This document shows, one piece after another, positions 42,504 through 51,347 of a DNA stretch of 64,000 nucleotides; position 1 is the stretch's first letter; every line of letters starts with the position of its first letter. Position numbers and translations under genes: made by a program. The notes beneath the pieces are model-generated. The model was given only the letters and a program-made list of their open reading frames with translations. It had not been told where the DNA came from and searched no databases. Source of the DNA: JAKFEE01 sp036675815 (GTDB taxonomy: Bacteria > Pseudomonadota > Alphaproteobacteria > Rhodospirillales > Magnetospirillaceae); contig JAKFEE010000059.1 of the NCBI GenBank assembly GCA_036675815.1, forward strand, positions 1-64,000, read 5' to 3'.

Positions 42504-45179
42504 ATGGTCAAACGGATGTTGATCGATGCCACCCACCGGGAAGAGACCCGCGTGGTTGTGGTCAATGGGACGCGCCTCGAAGAACTTGACGTCGAGTCCT
42601 CGACGAAGAAGCAACTCAAGGGAAACATCTACCTCGCCAAGGTCGTGCGGGTGGAGCCGTCGCTCCAGGCCGCGTTCGTCGAATACGGCGGCAACCGCCA
42701 CGGCTTTCTGGCCTTCAACGAAATCCACCCGGACTACTATCAGATCCCGGTGGCGGATCGGCAGGCCCTCCTCGCCGAGCAACGGCAGGTGATGAGCGAG
42801 GTGGCCAATGGTGAGGCCACCGAGGCTGGTGACGGCGAGGGCGAATCCGTCGATGTCGTCGGCGGTGACGACGAGGACGTCGAGCGGCGGCGGCCGCGAA
42901 CCACGCGCCACTACAAGATCCAGGAAGTGATCAAGCGCCGGCAGATCCTGCTGGTGCAGGTGGTCAAGGAAGAGCGCGGCAACAAAGGCGCCGCGTTGAC
43001 CACCTATTTGTCGCTGGCCGGGCGTTATTGCGTGCTGATGCCCAATACCGCGCGCGGCGGCGGCGTCTCGCGCAAGATCGTCAATGCCCAGGATCGCAAG
43101 CGGCTGAAGGCGATCACCAGTGATCTCGATATCCCCGAAGGCATGGCGGTGATCGTCCGCACCGCCGGCTCCGAGCGCACCAAGGCCGAGATCAAGCGCG
43201 ACTACGAGTACTTGCTGCGCATGTGGGACAATGTGCGCGAGCTGACGCTGAACTCGACGGCGCCAGCCCTGGTCTACGCCGAGGCCGACCTCATCAAGCG
43301 CGCCATTCGTGATCACTACTCGCGCGACATCGATGAAATCCTGGTCGAGGGCGAGGACGGCTATCGCCAGGCCAAGGACTTCATGCGCATGCTGACCCCC
43401 AGTCATGCCAAGAAGGTCAAGCTCTACCGCGACCCGGCGATGCCGCTGTACTACCGCTTCCAGATCGAGACCCAGCTCGACGCCATGCACAGCCCGATCG
43501 TGCAGCTGAAGTCGGGCGGCTACATCGTCATCAATCCCACCGAAGCCCTGGTGTCGATCGACGTCAACTCGGGCCGCGCCACCAAGGAGCGGCACATCGA
43601 GGAGACGGCGCTCAAGACCAACGTCGAGGCCGCCGACGAAATCGCCCGCCAACTTCGCCTGCGCGACCTGGCCGGGCTGATCGTCATCGACTTCATCGAC
43701 ATGGAGGAGAGCCGCAACAATCATGCGGTCGAGCGGCGCCTCAAGGAGGCGCTGAAGAACGATCGCGCCCGTATCCAGTTCGGCCGCATCAGCACCTTCG
43801 GGCTGCTGGAGATGTCGCGCCAGCGCCTGCGGCCCAGCCTGCAGGAGAGCACCTTCCAGCCCTGCACCCATTGCGGTGGCAGCGGGCAGGTGCGCTCGGT
43901 GGAATCGACGGCGATCTACATCCTGCGCGCCATCGAGGAGGAAGGCATCCGCGGCCGCTCCAGCGAGGTGACGGTCACGGTGGCGCCCCAGGTGGCGCTC
44001 TATATCCTCAACCAGAAGCGCGAGGCCCTGGCCGAGATCGAAAACCGCTACGAATTCCAGGTCTATGTGCAGGGTGACGACACGCTGATCCCGCCCAACC
44101 ACCGCATGGACCGCGTCAAGCTGGAGACGCCGCGCGAGGAACAGGCGGTGGTGACGGTGCAGCGCCCGGTGGATGAACTGGCGCCGGAGGAAGAAGAAGA
44201 AGAAGCGCCGCTGGAGGAAGCCGCCCCCGCGGCAACGGCGGAAGCCACGTCGGAGGCGCACGGCGACGAAGCCGGCGAACGACGGCGGCGGCGGCGGCGC
44301 AAGCGGCGGCGGCGCGGCGAGGAAGCTGCCGGCGCGGCGGTCGGCGAGACAGCCCACGACGAGGCGGCTCGCGACGAAGCGGCCGGCGAGGCTGCGCCCG
44401 CGGCCGAACCCGTCATGGCCACGGCCGAGGACACGATGGCCACCGCCCCGCTCAGCGACGAGGACGAAGAGACTGCCGAACAGCGCCCGCGGCGTCGCGG
44501 CAAGCGCGGTGGCCGGCGGCGGCGGCGTGGTGAGCGCGGCGAACAGCCGGCGGCCGGGGAGGCCGCACCTGCCGTCACTGAGGCGGAACCGGCGCCCGCT
44601 CCCGTGATCGAAACCACCCCGGCGGGTGAGGCCCCTGCCCCGGCCATCGAGATGCCTGTCGCGGCAGTCGAGGAGGCGGTGCCAGCCCTCCCCGAGGTTG
44701 AGCCGGCGGCCCAGCCCGAGGCAGTCGAAACGGTCGAGGCCGTGGCCCCCAAGAAGCCGGCACGCCGGCGCCCCAAGAAGGCCGAGGCGGCCGAAGCTAC
44801 GGCCGAGGCGCTGTCGGAAGCCGAACCGGCGCCGAAAAAGGCGACAAGGGTGAAGGCCGAAAAGGCCAAGCCTGCGAAACCCAAGGCCAAGAAGGCCGAA
44901 AAAGCCCCGGCCGCCGACAAGGCCACCAAGCCGAGCCGGCGCAAGAAGGCCGCCGCCGAAGCCCCGGCGACCGAGGCCGCGGAGACGGCTGCCAAGCCAC
45001 CGGCGCGCACCCGCAAGGCCAAGGCTGCACCCGCCGCACCCGAACCGGCTGTCGAGGCTCCGGCCGTCGAGGCACCGGCCTTGTCCGAAGCGGCCGCGGC
45101 TGAGCAGCCGGCATCGAGCACCGTCGTCACCGCCCTGCCCGAGGACGCGAAGCCGAAGCGGGGTTGGTGGCGCCGCTGA
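42504..45179 (+). CDS. rne: Ribonuclease E
   Basis: An 891-residue endoribonuclease and degradosome scaffold. The start MVKRMLIDATH follows a GGAG at proper spacing. The S1 domain (KGNIYLAKVVRVEPSLQAAF ...) contains an acidic insert at about residues 100-130 usual for alphaproteobacterial forms. Catalytic metal ligands are in SIDVNSGRATK and VIDFIDMEE; the zinc link is CTHCGGSG. From residue ~550 the tail is disordered, Ala/Glu/Pro-rich, with Arg blocks (GERRRRRRRKRRRRG) for RNA binding, and ends KPKRGWWRR, a likely partner-binding motif. Confidence 0.96.
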   Translation: MVKRMLIDATHREETRVVVVNGTRLEELDVESSTKKQLKGNIYLAKVVRVEPSLQAAFVEYGGNRHGFLAFNEIHPDYYQIPVADRQALLAEQRQVMSEVANGEATEAGDGEGESVDVVGGDDEDVERRRPRTTRHYKIQEVIKRRQILLVQVVKEERGNKGAALTTYLSLAGRYCVLMPNTARGGGVSRKIVNAQDRKRLKAITSDLDIPEGMAVIVRTAGSERTKAEIKRDYEYLLRMWDNVRELTLNSTAPALVYAEADLIKRAIRDHYSRDIDEILVEGEDGYRQAKDFMRMLTPSHAKKVKLYRDPAMPLYYRFQIETQLDAMHSPIVQLKSGGYIVINPTEALVSIDVNSGRATKERHIEETALKTNVEAADEIARQLRLRDLAGLIVIDFIDMEESRNNHAVERRLKEALKNDRARIQFGRISTFGLLEMSRQRLRPSLQESTFQPCTHCGGSGQVRSVESTAIYILRAIEEEGIRGRSSEVTVTVAPQVALYILNQKREALAEIENRYEFQVYVQGDDTLIPPNHRMDRVKLETPREEQAVVTVQRPVDELAPEEEEEEAPLEEAAPAATAEATSEAHGDEAGERRRRRRRKRRRRGEEAAGAAVGETAHDEAARDEAAGEAAPAAEPVMATAEDTMATAPLSDEDEETAEQRPRRRGKRGGRRRRRGERGEQPAAGEAAPAVTEAEPAPAPVIETTPAGEAPAPAIEMPVAAVEEAVPALPEVEPAAQPEAVETVEAVAPKKPARRRPKKAEAAEATAEALSEAEPAPKKATRVKAEKAKPAKPKAKKAEKAPAADKATKPSRRKKAAAEAPATEAAETAAKPPARTRKAKAAPAAPEPAVEAPAVEAPALSEAAAAEQPASSTVVTALPEDAKPKRGWWRR

Positions 45180-45188
45180 AAACCAATA

Positions 45189-45208
45189 CCCCCCGCTTCG
45201 GCGGGGGG
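45189..45208. terminator. UUCG-capped hairpin after rne
   Basis: CCCCCCGC-TTCG-GCGGGGGG: an 8-base GC stem with the extra-stable UUCG tetraloop, 9 bases after the stop codon. No T tract follows, so it is more likely a 3' stabiliser or a rho-assisted end. Confidence 0.65.
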
Positions 45209-45255
45209 CACGCGGCGCCGACGGCACGCGGCGCAGCGGATAACGCATTTTTGCG

Positions 45256-45380
45256 TCACTCCCGCGAAATTCCCCTCTTCCGTCACTCCCGCGAAAGCGG
45301 GAGTCCATATTGGGGCCGCACAGCATCCGAGCTACCGAATGTTGTGCGGTTCAGCAATGGATTCCCGCTTTCGCGCACTG
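45256..45380. repeat. Scattered GCGAAAGC-type repeats downstream of rne
   Basis: Several CACTCCCGCGAAA and GCGGGAGTCC pieces in partial copies (45256-45305), then GATTCCCGCTTTCGCG near 45360-45376 in the opposite orientation. No gene is seen between the rne hairpin and the 172-bp element at 45463; the open frames here are repeat translation. Confidence 0.7.
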
Positions 45381-45462
45381 CTGTCCGTAATCTTCTTTCG
45401 CGAGGCGCTGCACGGCAGACACAGCCGCGGTTTTTGTGGGAGGCCAACGTCTTTTTTGAGCC

Positions 45463-45634
45463 GTCATTCCCGCGAAAGCGGGAATCCATTTTCCAGAGCC
45501 ATTTCCGACTCGCCTCGCCAGCTGAGCGGTCCGTCCCGACGCCTCTGGAAAATGGGCTCCCGCCTTCGCGGGAGCGACGAAAACAGCGGTAATGGAAAAA
45601 TCCCGGACGGCAGTGCGCTTTCGCGGGAATGACG
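45463..45634. repeat. 172-bp compound element, copy 2
   Basis: Almost base-for-base the same as 22933-23104, including the inner CCATTTTCCAGAG/CTCTGGAAAATGG inverted repeat and the tail GCAGTGCGCTTTCGCGGG. Only a handful of substitutions are seen, scattered, with no length change. It lies between the convergent rne and der genes. Confidence 0.92.
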
Positions 45635-45680
45635 ACGAGGGCAGTGTCTGACACCTCTCCCACTGACCCGCGATGAACCG

Positions 45681-45719
45681 AAAAAAGACCCGACGGTTGT
45701 TTGCCGTCGGGTTTTTTTT
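45681..45719. terminator. Bidirectional intrinsic terminator between rne and der
   Basis: AAAAAAGA-CCCGACGG-ttgtttg-CCGTCGGG-TTTTTTTT: an 8-base stem flanked by an A run and a T run, so it works on both strands. It ends three bases from the der stop codon. Confidence 0.95.
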
Positions 45720-45721
45720 CG

Positions 45722-47122
45722 CTACTCGGGAGCGTAAGGATTCTTGCGCTTGCGCAGACCGACGCGGATCGGCACGCCAGGCAGCGCAAACGTGTCGCGC
45801 AGCCCGTTGATCAGATAGCGCGCATAGGATTCCGGCAGTTCATCCGGCTTGCTGGTGAAAATGACGAAGGTGGGCGGGCGCGCCTTCACCTGGGTCATGT
45901 AGCGCAGCTTGAGCCGCCGGCCGCTCTGGCCGCCCAGCGGCGGCGGATGGCGTTCCACCGCCTCTTCCAGCCAACGATTGAGCTGGGCCGTGGGAATGCG
46001 GCGATTCCAGTTGTCATAGGTCGCCAGCACGGCCTTCATCAGCTTGTCGAGGCCCTTGCCGGTCAGCGCCGAAATGGCGGGCGTCGGCACGCCACGAGCC
46101 TGCGGCAGCGACGTCTCCATCCGGTCTTCCAGGCGCCTCAGCGCCATGGCCCGATCGTCGACCTGGTCCCATTTGTTGACGGCGATGACCAGGGCGCGGC
46201 CCTCGTCCAGCACCATGCGGGCGATGGTCAGGTCCTGCTTGTCGAGAATGGCGTCGGCGTCCAGCACCAGAACCACGACGTGGGCGTGGCGGATGGTGCG
46301 CAGCGTATCGGCCACCGACAGCTTTTCGAGTTCCTCGCTGACATTGGCCCGCCGGCGCAGGCCGGCGGTGTCGACCAGCCGCACCGGCCGGCCGCCGTGC
46401 TGCCATTCCACCGCAATGGCGTCACGAGTCAGGCCGGCTTCGGGGCCGGTCAGCATACGCTCCTCGCCGAGCAGCCGGTTGACCAGCGTCGACTTGCCGA
46501 CATTGGGCCGACCGACGATGGCCAGCTGGATGGTGCGCTCGGCGCCCTCGTCGTCGACCGCCGCCTCTTCATCGCCCGGGAGCGGCTCTGGTTCCACCAC
46601 CGGCTCGTCGGCGGCGGGAAGGCCGGCGGTGCGAGCAAACGGCAATAGCGCATCGAACAGTTCCGCCAGCCCTTCGCCGTGCTCGGCCGAGATCGCCACT
46701 GGTTCGCCCATCCCCAGTGAGAACGAATCATAGAGACCGGGCGCGCCGGCACGCCCCTCGCACTTGTTGGCCACCAGAATGACCGGCGTCTTGCCCTTGC
46801 GCAGATGGGCGGCGAAGTGCGCGTCCAGCGGCGTCACCCCAGCCCTGGCGTCGATCAGCATCAGCGCCACGTCGGCCTCCGCCAACGCCGTCTGTGTCTG
46901 CAGGCGCATCCGGCCCTCGACGCTTTCGTCGAAGGCCTCCTCGAGGCCGGCAGTGTCGACCACGGTGAACTCGAGACCATACAGACTGGCCTCGCCGATA
47001 CGGCGGTCACGGGTCACGCCCGGCGTGTCGTGCACGATGGCGAGGCGCTTGCCGACCAGACGATTGAACAGCGTCGATTTGCCGACATTCGGTCGGCCGA
47101 TGATGGCTACGGTAAAACTCAT
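45722..47122 (-). CDS. der: Ribosome-associated GTPase Der (EngA)
   Basis: A 466-residue double-GTPase that assists 50S subunit maturation. Two G domains in tandem: the first with GRPNVGKSTLFNRLVG, DTPGVTRDR and NKCE; the second, at about residue 200, with GRPNVGKSTLVNRLLG, DTAGLRRR and NKWD. The C-terminal KH-like domain follows (RLKLRYMTQVKARPPTFVIF). An acidic linker (VVEPEPLPGDEEAAVDDEGA) joins the G domains. It is the last gene of the yfgM-bamB-der run; bamB ends 7 bases upstream. Confidence 0.97.
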   Translation of the reverse strand: MSFTVAIIGRPNVGKSTLFNRLVGKRLAIVHDTPGVTRDRRIGEASLYGLEFTVVDTAGLEEAFDESVEGRMRLQTQTALAEADVALMLIDARAGVTPLDAHFAAHLRKGKTPVILVANKCEGRAGAPGLYDSFSLGMGEPVAISAEHGEGLAELFDALLPFARTAGLPAADEPVVEPEPLPGDEEAAVDDEGAERTIQLAIVGRPNVGKSTLVNRLLGEERMLTGPEAGLTRDAIAVEWQHGGRPVRLVDTAGLRRRANVSEELEKLSVADTLRTIRHAHVVVLVLDADAILDKQDLTIARMVLDEGRALVIAVNKWDQVDDRAMALRRLEDRMETSLPQARGVPTPAISALTGKGLDKLMKAVLATYDNWNRRIPTAQLNRWLEEAVERHPPPLGGQSGRRLKLRYMTQVKARPPTFVIFTSKPDELPESYARYLINGLRDTFALPGVPIRVGLRKRKNPYAPE

Positions 47123-47129
47123 TTGAATC

Positions 47130-48461
47130 TCAGCGATAGGCTATCAGGTCGCCGTCGTCCGTCAGGAAGTAGAGCGTGCCCGCTGCAACCACCGGAGGGA
47201 TGTTGACGGCATCGGGCATCTCTTCGCGGCCGAGGACTTCGCCCGTATATGGCGATACCGACAGTGCCCATCCATTGGAGCCGACGACGATCAGCCGATC
47301 GCTGGCCAGCACCGGTCCCGTCCACACCACGGCGCCGGTCTTGTCGTCCTCGTCCTCCCAGCGCTGTAGCGGCAACACCCATTTAACGCGGCCGCTCTTG
47401 GCCTCGAGCGCCGTCAGCTCATTGTTGTTGGAGATGATGAACAGGAAGTCGCCGGCCAACCACGGCGTCTGCAGGCTGCCGAGCTGGCGGTCCCAGACAC
47501 GCCGGCCCGAGCGCAGGTCGATCGCCGCCAGCATATCGCTGCTGGCGGCAACATAGACCCGGCCACGATCGACGACCGGCAGCCCGCGAATGTCGGCCAG
47601 GGACGAGGCGGCGCCGGTGCGGTGGATCCCGGTCAGCGATTCCGACCATTGGGTGGCACCGTTCTCCAGGCGCAAGGCAAAGACCTCGCCCGAACTGTAG
47701 GGGACCACCGCCACGCTGCCATCGATCGCTGGGCTCGACCCGCCAAGCACCGACGCGATTTCGGCGAGGCCGGAATGGGTCCAGAGCAGGCGGCCATCAT
47801 CGGCCGCCAAGGCATGGGTCTGGTTATCGACCGAGACGACCAGCACGCGCCCGCCCCGCACCGTCGGCGCGCCGCGAACCGGTGCCGAGACCCTGCGGCG
47901 CCAAAGCACCGTGCCGTCGGCGGGGGCGAGGGCGACTACCTCGCCATAGCCGGTGGCGGCGAACAGCCGGCCGTCGCTGTAGGCCAAGCCGCCCCCCAGG
48001 CCACCATCTTCGTCGTCCTCGGGCGTCAGGCTGGTGGTCCATTTCCTTGCGCCGGTGGCGGCATCGATGGCGGAAACTTCGGTGTCGGCATCCATGCCGA
48101 AGACCCGGCCGTCGGCCACCACTGGCTGCGACAGAAGACGGGCACGATCGCCCGAGCCGCTACCGATGCTGGTGCTCCACGCCCGCTCGAGCTTGCCGTC
48201 CAGTTGCATGTGATGCATGGCATGCGCCGCATAGCCGCCGGCCTGCGGCCAAGCGTCATTGGCTTCGGGCGGGGGAAGGCGCACTTCGATGGCGGCCGCG
48301 CCGGCATCGGGCTGCACCGCGCGATCCTGCACCAATACCGAAATGCGTTTGCCGGGCAGCGAGGCATCTTCGGCCTCGCCCATCCAGGTGTCGCACGCGG
48401 CAAGGGTCAAGCAGGTGCTGGCGGCAAGGATCAGGCGGCGCACGGGCATATTGCTAACCAT
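47130..48461 (-). CDS. bamB: Outer-membrane assembly lipoprotein BamB-like
   Basis: A 443-residue lipoprotein with signal peptide and lipobox LTLAAC near residue 23, then an eight-bladed PQQ-like beta-propeller (repeats such as DAATGARKWTTSL, PADGTVLWRRRV, DLRSGRRVWDRQLG, AKSGRVKWVLPL). As part of the BAM complex it would help fold outer-membrane proteins. The ATG at 48461 overlaps the upstream stop by 8 bases; an internal ATG at 48449 is an alternative that would place the gene 4 bases after it. The synteny yfgM-bamB-der supports the identity. Confidence 0.93.
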   Translation of the reverse strand: MVSNMPVRRLILAASTCLTLAACDTWMGEAEDASLPGKRISVLVQDRAVQPDAGAAAIEVRLPPPEANDAWPQAGGYAAHAMHHMQLDGKLERAWSTSIGSGSGDRARLLSQPVVADGRVFGMDADTEVSAIDAATGARKWTTSLTPEDDEDGGLGGGLAYSDGRLFAATGYGEVVALAPADGTVLWRRRVSAPVRGAPTVRGGRVLVVSVDNQTHALAADDGRLLWTHSGLAEIASVLGGSSPAIDGSVAVVPYSSGEVFALRLENGATQWSESLTGIHRTGAASSLADIRGLPVVDRGRVYVAASSDMLAAIDLRSGRRVWDRQLGSLQTPWLAGDFLFIISNNNELTALEAKSGRVKWVLPLQRWEDEDDKTGAVVWTGPVLASDRLIVVGSNGWALSVSPYTGEVLGREEMPDAVNIPPVVAAGTLYFLTDDGDLIAYR

Positions 48462-49119
48462 GGTTGGAGTCGGGCTTCAGCACGGCCAGCATTTCCGCGG
48501 CTCGTGCACGCAGGCCTTGTGGCGCCGTGGCATCGTCGGCGAGTTGCTTGAACAGCGCGGCGGCCTTCGCGGTATCGCCCTGGCGCTGGGCGATCAGGGC
48601 CTGCATCTCGACGGCGGTATGACGCCACGGCCCACCGGCCAACCCCTGCAACCGAGCGTCCAGTGCGATGGGATCGGCCTTCTCCAGTTGCAGAACGATG
48701 GCGCGCAACGTCGCAAGATCGCGGTAGATGCGGTCGGCCTCGCCGGCGGCCACGGTCTCATAGGCGGCGGTGGCCTCGTCGATCTTGCCGGTTTCCGCCA
48801 ACAGCGCCGCCCGGCGCAGCGCCGCCAGGGTGCGGTAATCGGTCTTCGCGGTTCCGGCCAGTTCGGCCATGGCCGCCGCCGCTTGCTCGGGTGCGCGGGC
48901 GTCGGCGGCGGCATAGCGCTCCGCCTCGTCCTGGCGCAACTCGCTGCGCCAGACCTGCCATCCCTGATAGCCGGCGACGACCAGGACCACGGCAACGGCG
49001 GCGGCGATCGCCCAGTTGCCATAGGCCTTCCACAGCCGCGCGTACTGCTCGCGCTTGAGATCTTCCTGGATCTCCTGGATGAGCAGCTGACTGGCGGCAT
49101 CCTTGTCGTGATCGGTCAA
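48454..49119 (-). CDS. yfgM: YfgM-like inner-membrane TPR protein
   Basis: A 221-residue protein with a short cytoplasmic N-terminus (EIQEDLKREQYARLWKAYG), one membrane helix (WAIAAAVAVVLVVAGYQGW at about residues 36-54) and a periplasmic TPR-like helical domain (TLAALRRAALLAETGKIDEA, ALIAQRQGDTAKAAALFKQL). This matches the YfgM/DUF2133 layout, a periplasmic chaperone-network protein linked to the SecYEG translocon in E. coli. It overlaps bamB by 8 bases. Confidence 0.9.
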   Translation of the reverse strand: MTDHDKDAASQLLIQEIQEDLKREQYARLWKAYGNWAIAAAVAVVLVVAGYQGWQVWRSELRQDEAERYAAADARAPEQAAAAMAELAGTAKTDYRTLAALRRAALLAETGKIDEATAAYETVAAGEADRIYRDLATLRAIVLQLEKADPIALDARLQGLAGGPWRHTAVEMQALIAQRQGDTAKAAALFKQLADDATAPQGLRARAAEMLAVLKPDSNHG

Positions 49120-49198
49120 AGCGGCATCCCCGTTCGAGAGTGGCCGCTAAAATAGACTTACTCCCGCCGAGACGCAAACCCATCGAATTTGATCGAGC

Positions 49199-49750
49199 TC
49201 ACGCCACCCGCCACTTGATCGAACAGCCCATGCTGGCTTCCTGCTCGGCCGGCCCGCGGCCGGTTTCGGCGACCTGGCGCATGGCCTCGAACAGTTCGCG
49301 CCGCGCATTCGGCACCGCCTCCTTGCGCGAGGCATCCAACCGCCCGCGGTACTGCAGCGTCAGGGCGGCGTCGAAGCCGAAGAAATCGGGCGTGCACATC
49401 GCATCGTAGGCACGGGCGACGGCCTGTGTCTCGTCGATCACATAGGGAAAGGTGAAGCCGTGTTGGGCGGCAAAGCGCTTCATGTTGTCGAACGAATCGT
49501 CGGGATAGGCCTCGGGATCATTGGCCATGATGGCGATGGCCGCCACCTCCAGCGCCTGCAACTCCGTCACGTCGCGCACCAGACGATCGACGATGGCGCG
49601 CACATAGGGGCAGTGGTTGCAGATGAACATGACCAGAGTGCCCCTTGGCCCGCGAACGTCGGCCAGGGAATAGCTGCGACCGTCGATGCCCTTCAGCCGA
49701 AAATCCGGGGCCTTCCAGCCGAAATTGCATAAGGGTGTGGTAACGGCCAT
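49199..49750 (-). CDS. Thioredoxin-family protein, AhpC/TSA-like
   Basis: A 183-residue cytosolic thioredoxin-fold protein of the PRX-like group. The redox motif is CNHCPYV at about residues 44-50, preceded by GTLVMFI. The rest (APDFRLKGIDGRSYSLADV, PDDSFDNMKRFAAQHGF, FPYVIDETQAVARAYDA, CTPDFFGFD) is characteristic of the family. The C-terminus MGCSIKW is a conserved end in such proteins. The role is probably thiol reduction; the exact substrate is unknown. It does not belong to the yfgM operon, which starts 80 bases downstream. Confidence 0.87.
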   Translation of the reverse strand: MAVTTPLCNFGWKAPDFRLKGIDGRSYSLADVRGPRGTLVMFICNHCPYVRAIVDRLVRDVTELQALEVAAIAIMANDPEAYPDDSFDNMKRFAAQHGFTFPYVIDETQAVARAYDAMCTPDFFGFDAALTLQYRGRLDASRKEAVPNARRELFEAMRQVAETGRGPAEQEASMGCSIKWRVA

Positions 49751-49902
49751 GGGAATCCTCCCGATGTTGCCCGCATCGTCGCGGCTCCCGGCGAACCAGA
49801 GCCGTCGGCCAGTGCTAAAGGCAGGTCGCAGCCCTCTGGATATTGGGCGCCGGTTGTTTAAATATGGAGATAGGCGCCACCGTCGACGCCTCCAACGGAT
49901 AG

Positions 49903-50229
49903 GTGGACGTGTCCCAGTTCCTCCGTCTTTCCGATTACCGTTGCCGACAGCCCATCGTCCATTTCGACCGCGGCGAACTCTCGCTGCTACTTGATCTCTA
50001 TGCGCGCCGCGTCACCGCCGGCGAGTGGCGCGACTACGCGATCGACAGCGGCCCCGGCCGGGCGGTGTTCGCGGTGTTCCGCAGCGCGCAGGAGCGGCCC
50101 CTGTTCACGATCGCCAAATCATCGAGCGGCAGCTATGTCGTGGCCCGCGGCGCCCAGCACCTGCGCGAGTCGGCGACCCTACGCGACGTCCTGGGTGTCT
50201 TCGACGCCACGCTGCGCCTGGTCACCTGA
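49903..50229 (+). CDS. DUF2794 family protein
   Basis: A 108-residue protein of an alphaproteobacterial family of unknown function. The core IVHFDRGELSLLLDLYARRVTAGEWRDYAI is diagnostic; AVFAVFR and GSYVVARGA follow. The start is a GTG (49903) or the next in-frame GTG at 49909; no ATG is available. It diverges from the thioredoxin-like gene, and its last 51 bases overlap the end of the convergent carbonic anhydrase gene. Confidence 0.88.
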   Translation: MDVSQFLRLSDYRCRQPIVHFDRGELSLLLDLYARRVTAGEWRDYAIDSGPGRAVFAVFRSAQERPLFTIAKSSSGSYVVARGAQHLRESATLRDVLGVFDATLRLVT

Positions 50230-50847
50230 ACGCATTGGCTGAAAATCACCGGCGCTGTCGGCCAGCCACAGCAGATCGCCGGATTCCAGTTCGTAATACC
50301 ACACGTGCAGCGACAGCCGCCCCTCCTGCACGCGACTGCGGATCCATGGGAAAGTCATCAGGTTGGCCAGGGAGACCTTCAACGCCTCATGCTCGCACAC
50401 CCGTTGGGTGGTTTCGGGCGGCTGGCCCTTCGTCAGTTCCAGCGCGCGCTCCCGCGCCTGCTTGGCGATACGCATCCACGGCCCGATGAATTCCCCACCA
50501 GCCTGCCGCCCCTCGATCAGGGCCTTGATGCCGCCGCAGCTCTCATGCCCCAACAGGACGATGTGTTCGACTTCCAGCGATTGCACGGCGAACTCGATGG
50601 CAGCGCTCGTGCCGTGCAATTCATTCGAGGGTTCGTAGGGGGGAACGAGATTGGCGACATTGCGCACGACGAAGGCATCGCCGGGTCCGGCACTGAAGAT
50701 GAGCCCCGGATCGACCCGCGAATCGCAGCATGAGATGATCAGCGCCTTGGGTGATTGGCCGTGGCGGGCCAAGGCGTCGAACAACGAGCGATTCTGTTCG
50801 TAATAAGTCTCGCGGAAACGGCGAAACCCTTCGATCAGGCGTTCCAT
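50179..50847 (-). CDS. Beta-carbonic anhydrase
   Basis: A 222-residue zinc enzyme that interconverts CO2 and bicarbonate. The zinc ligands are Cys40 in ISCCDSRVDP, His101 and Cys104 in LLGHESCGG; the Asp42-Arg44 dyad is intact. VVRNVANLVPPY and SAAIEFAVQSL are further family blocks. The segment GEFIGPWMRIAKQARER fits the plant-type/clade B enzymes. The 3' end overlaps the DUF2794 gene tail-to-tail by 51 bases. It lies 47 bases downstream of the phage lysozyme gene on the same strand but belongs to the chromosome proper. Confidence 0.95.
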   Translation of the reverse strand: MERLIEGFRRFRETYYEQNRSLFDALARHGQSPKALIISCCDSRVDPGLIFSAGPGDAFVVRNVANLVPPYEPSNELHGTSAAIEFAVQSLEVEHIVLLGHESCGGIKALIEGRQAGGEFIGPWMRIAKQARERALELTKGQPPETTQRVCEHEALKVSLANLMTFPWIRSRVQEGRLSLHVWYYELESGDLLWLADSAGDFQPMRSGDQAQRGVEDTQDVA

Positions 50848-50894
50848 ACTGTGCCTCGTTAGTTGCGCCGCAGCGTCATACCATGCACCCGAGC

Positions 50895-51347
50895 TCAGTC
50901 CAAGTCGCTTGCCGCGTACAAAGCCGCTTCGGCGCGGCGGCGCCGCACCAGCCCCGGCAGCCGCATCCCCGCCGCCATGGTCCAGCGCAGGAACTGGGCC
51001 GGAACCGCCGCGTGCTCCGCCGCATTGACCTTGCGCAACAGCGTGGATTGCTGCAACGCGCCGCTGCCGACGTTGAAGGCGAACGAAATCAGGGCGCCAT
51101 ACTGGCCATCAGCCAAGGCTATGCGAACCATCCTGCCGACCGCCACCGCCCGCTGCGCCAGATCGCCCGCCAACAGTTCCTCCGCCTCGTCCTCGGTCAG
51201 CGCCGCCGGCGGCGGCGCCTGGCGGTCGCGACTGACCAGATGCCCCCAACCGATGGTCCAAAAGCCGGCGGCATCGCGGTAGGGCGTCAGCCGCAGGCCC
51301 TCGAAACGCTTGACCAGCACCACCGCTGCCGGCGGCACCGGCCTCAC
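50895..51347 (-). CDS. Phage-type lysozyme (GH24 endolysin)
   Basis: A 150-residue muramidase. The T4-lysozyme catalytic triad is spaced correctly: Glu16, Asp25 and Thr31 in KRFEGLRLTPYRDAAGFWTI. SFAFNVGSGALQQSTLLRKVN and the C-terminal GLVRRRRAEAAL are typical. It starts with GTG at 51347, overlapping the stop of the membrane-protein gene as GTGA; the long frame further upstream is a shadow. No signal peptide, so release would need a holin. Last gene of the module. Confidence 0.92.
   Translation of the reverse strand: MRPVPPAAVVLVKRFEGLRLTPYRDAAGFWTIGWGHLVSRDRQAPPPAALTEDEAEELLAGDLAQRAVAVGRMVRIALADGQYGALISFAFNVGSGALQQSTLLRKVNAAEHAAVPAQFLRWTMAAGMRLPGLVRRRRAEAALYAASDLD

Noticed and set aside
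42381..45326. 981-codon open frame antisense to rne
   Set aside because: It is Gly/Leu/Arg-rich without any domain and is the mirror of the biased codon use of rne; RNase E motifs on the plus strand are unambiguous.
45256..45634. CRISPR array or small coding genes downstream of rne
   Set aside because: The region is made of the dispersed GCGAAAGC repeats; the open frames on both strands are translations of repeats without start signals.
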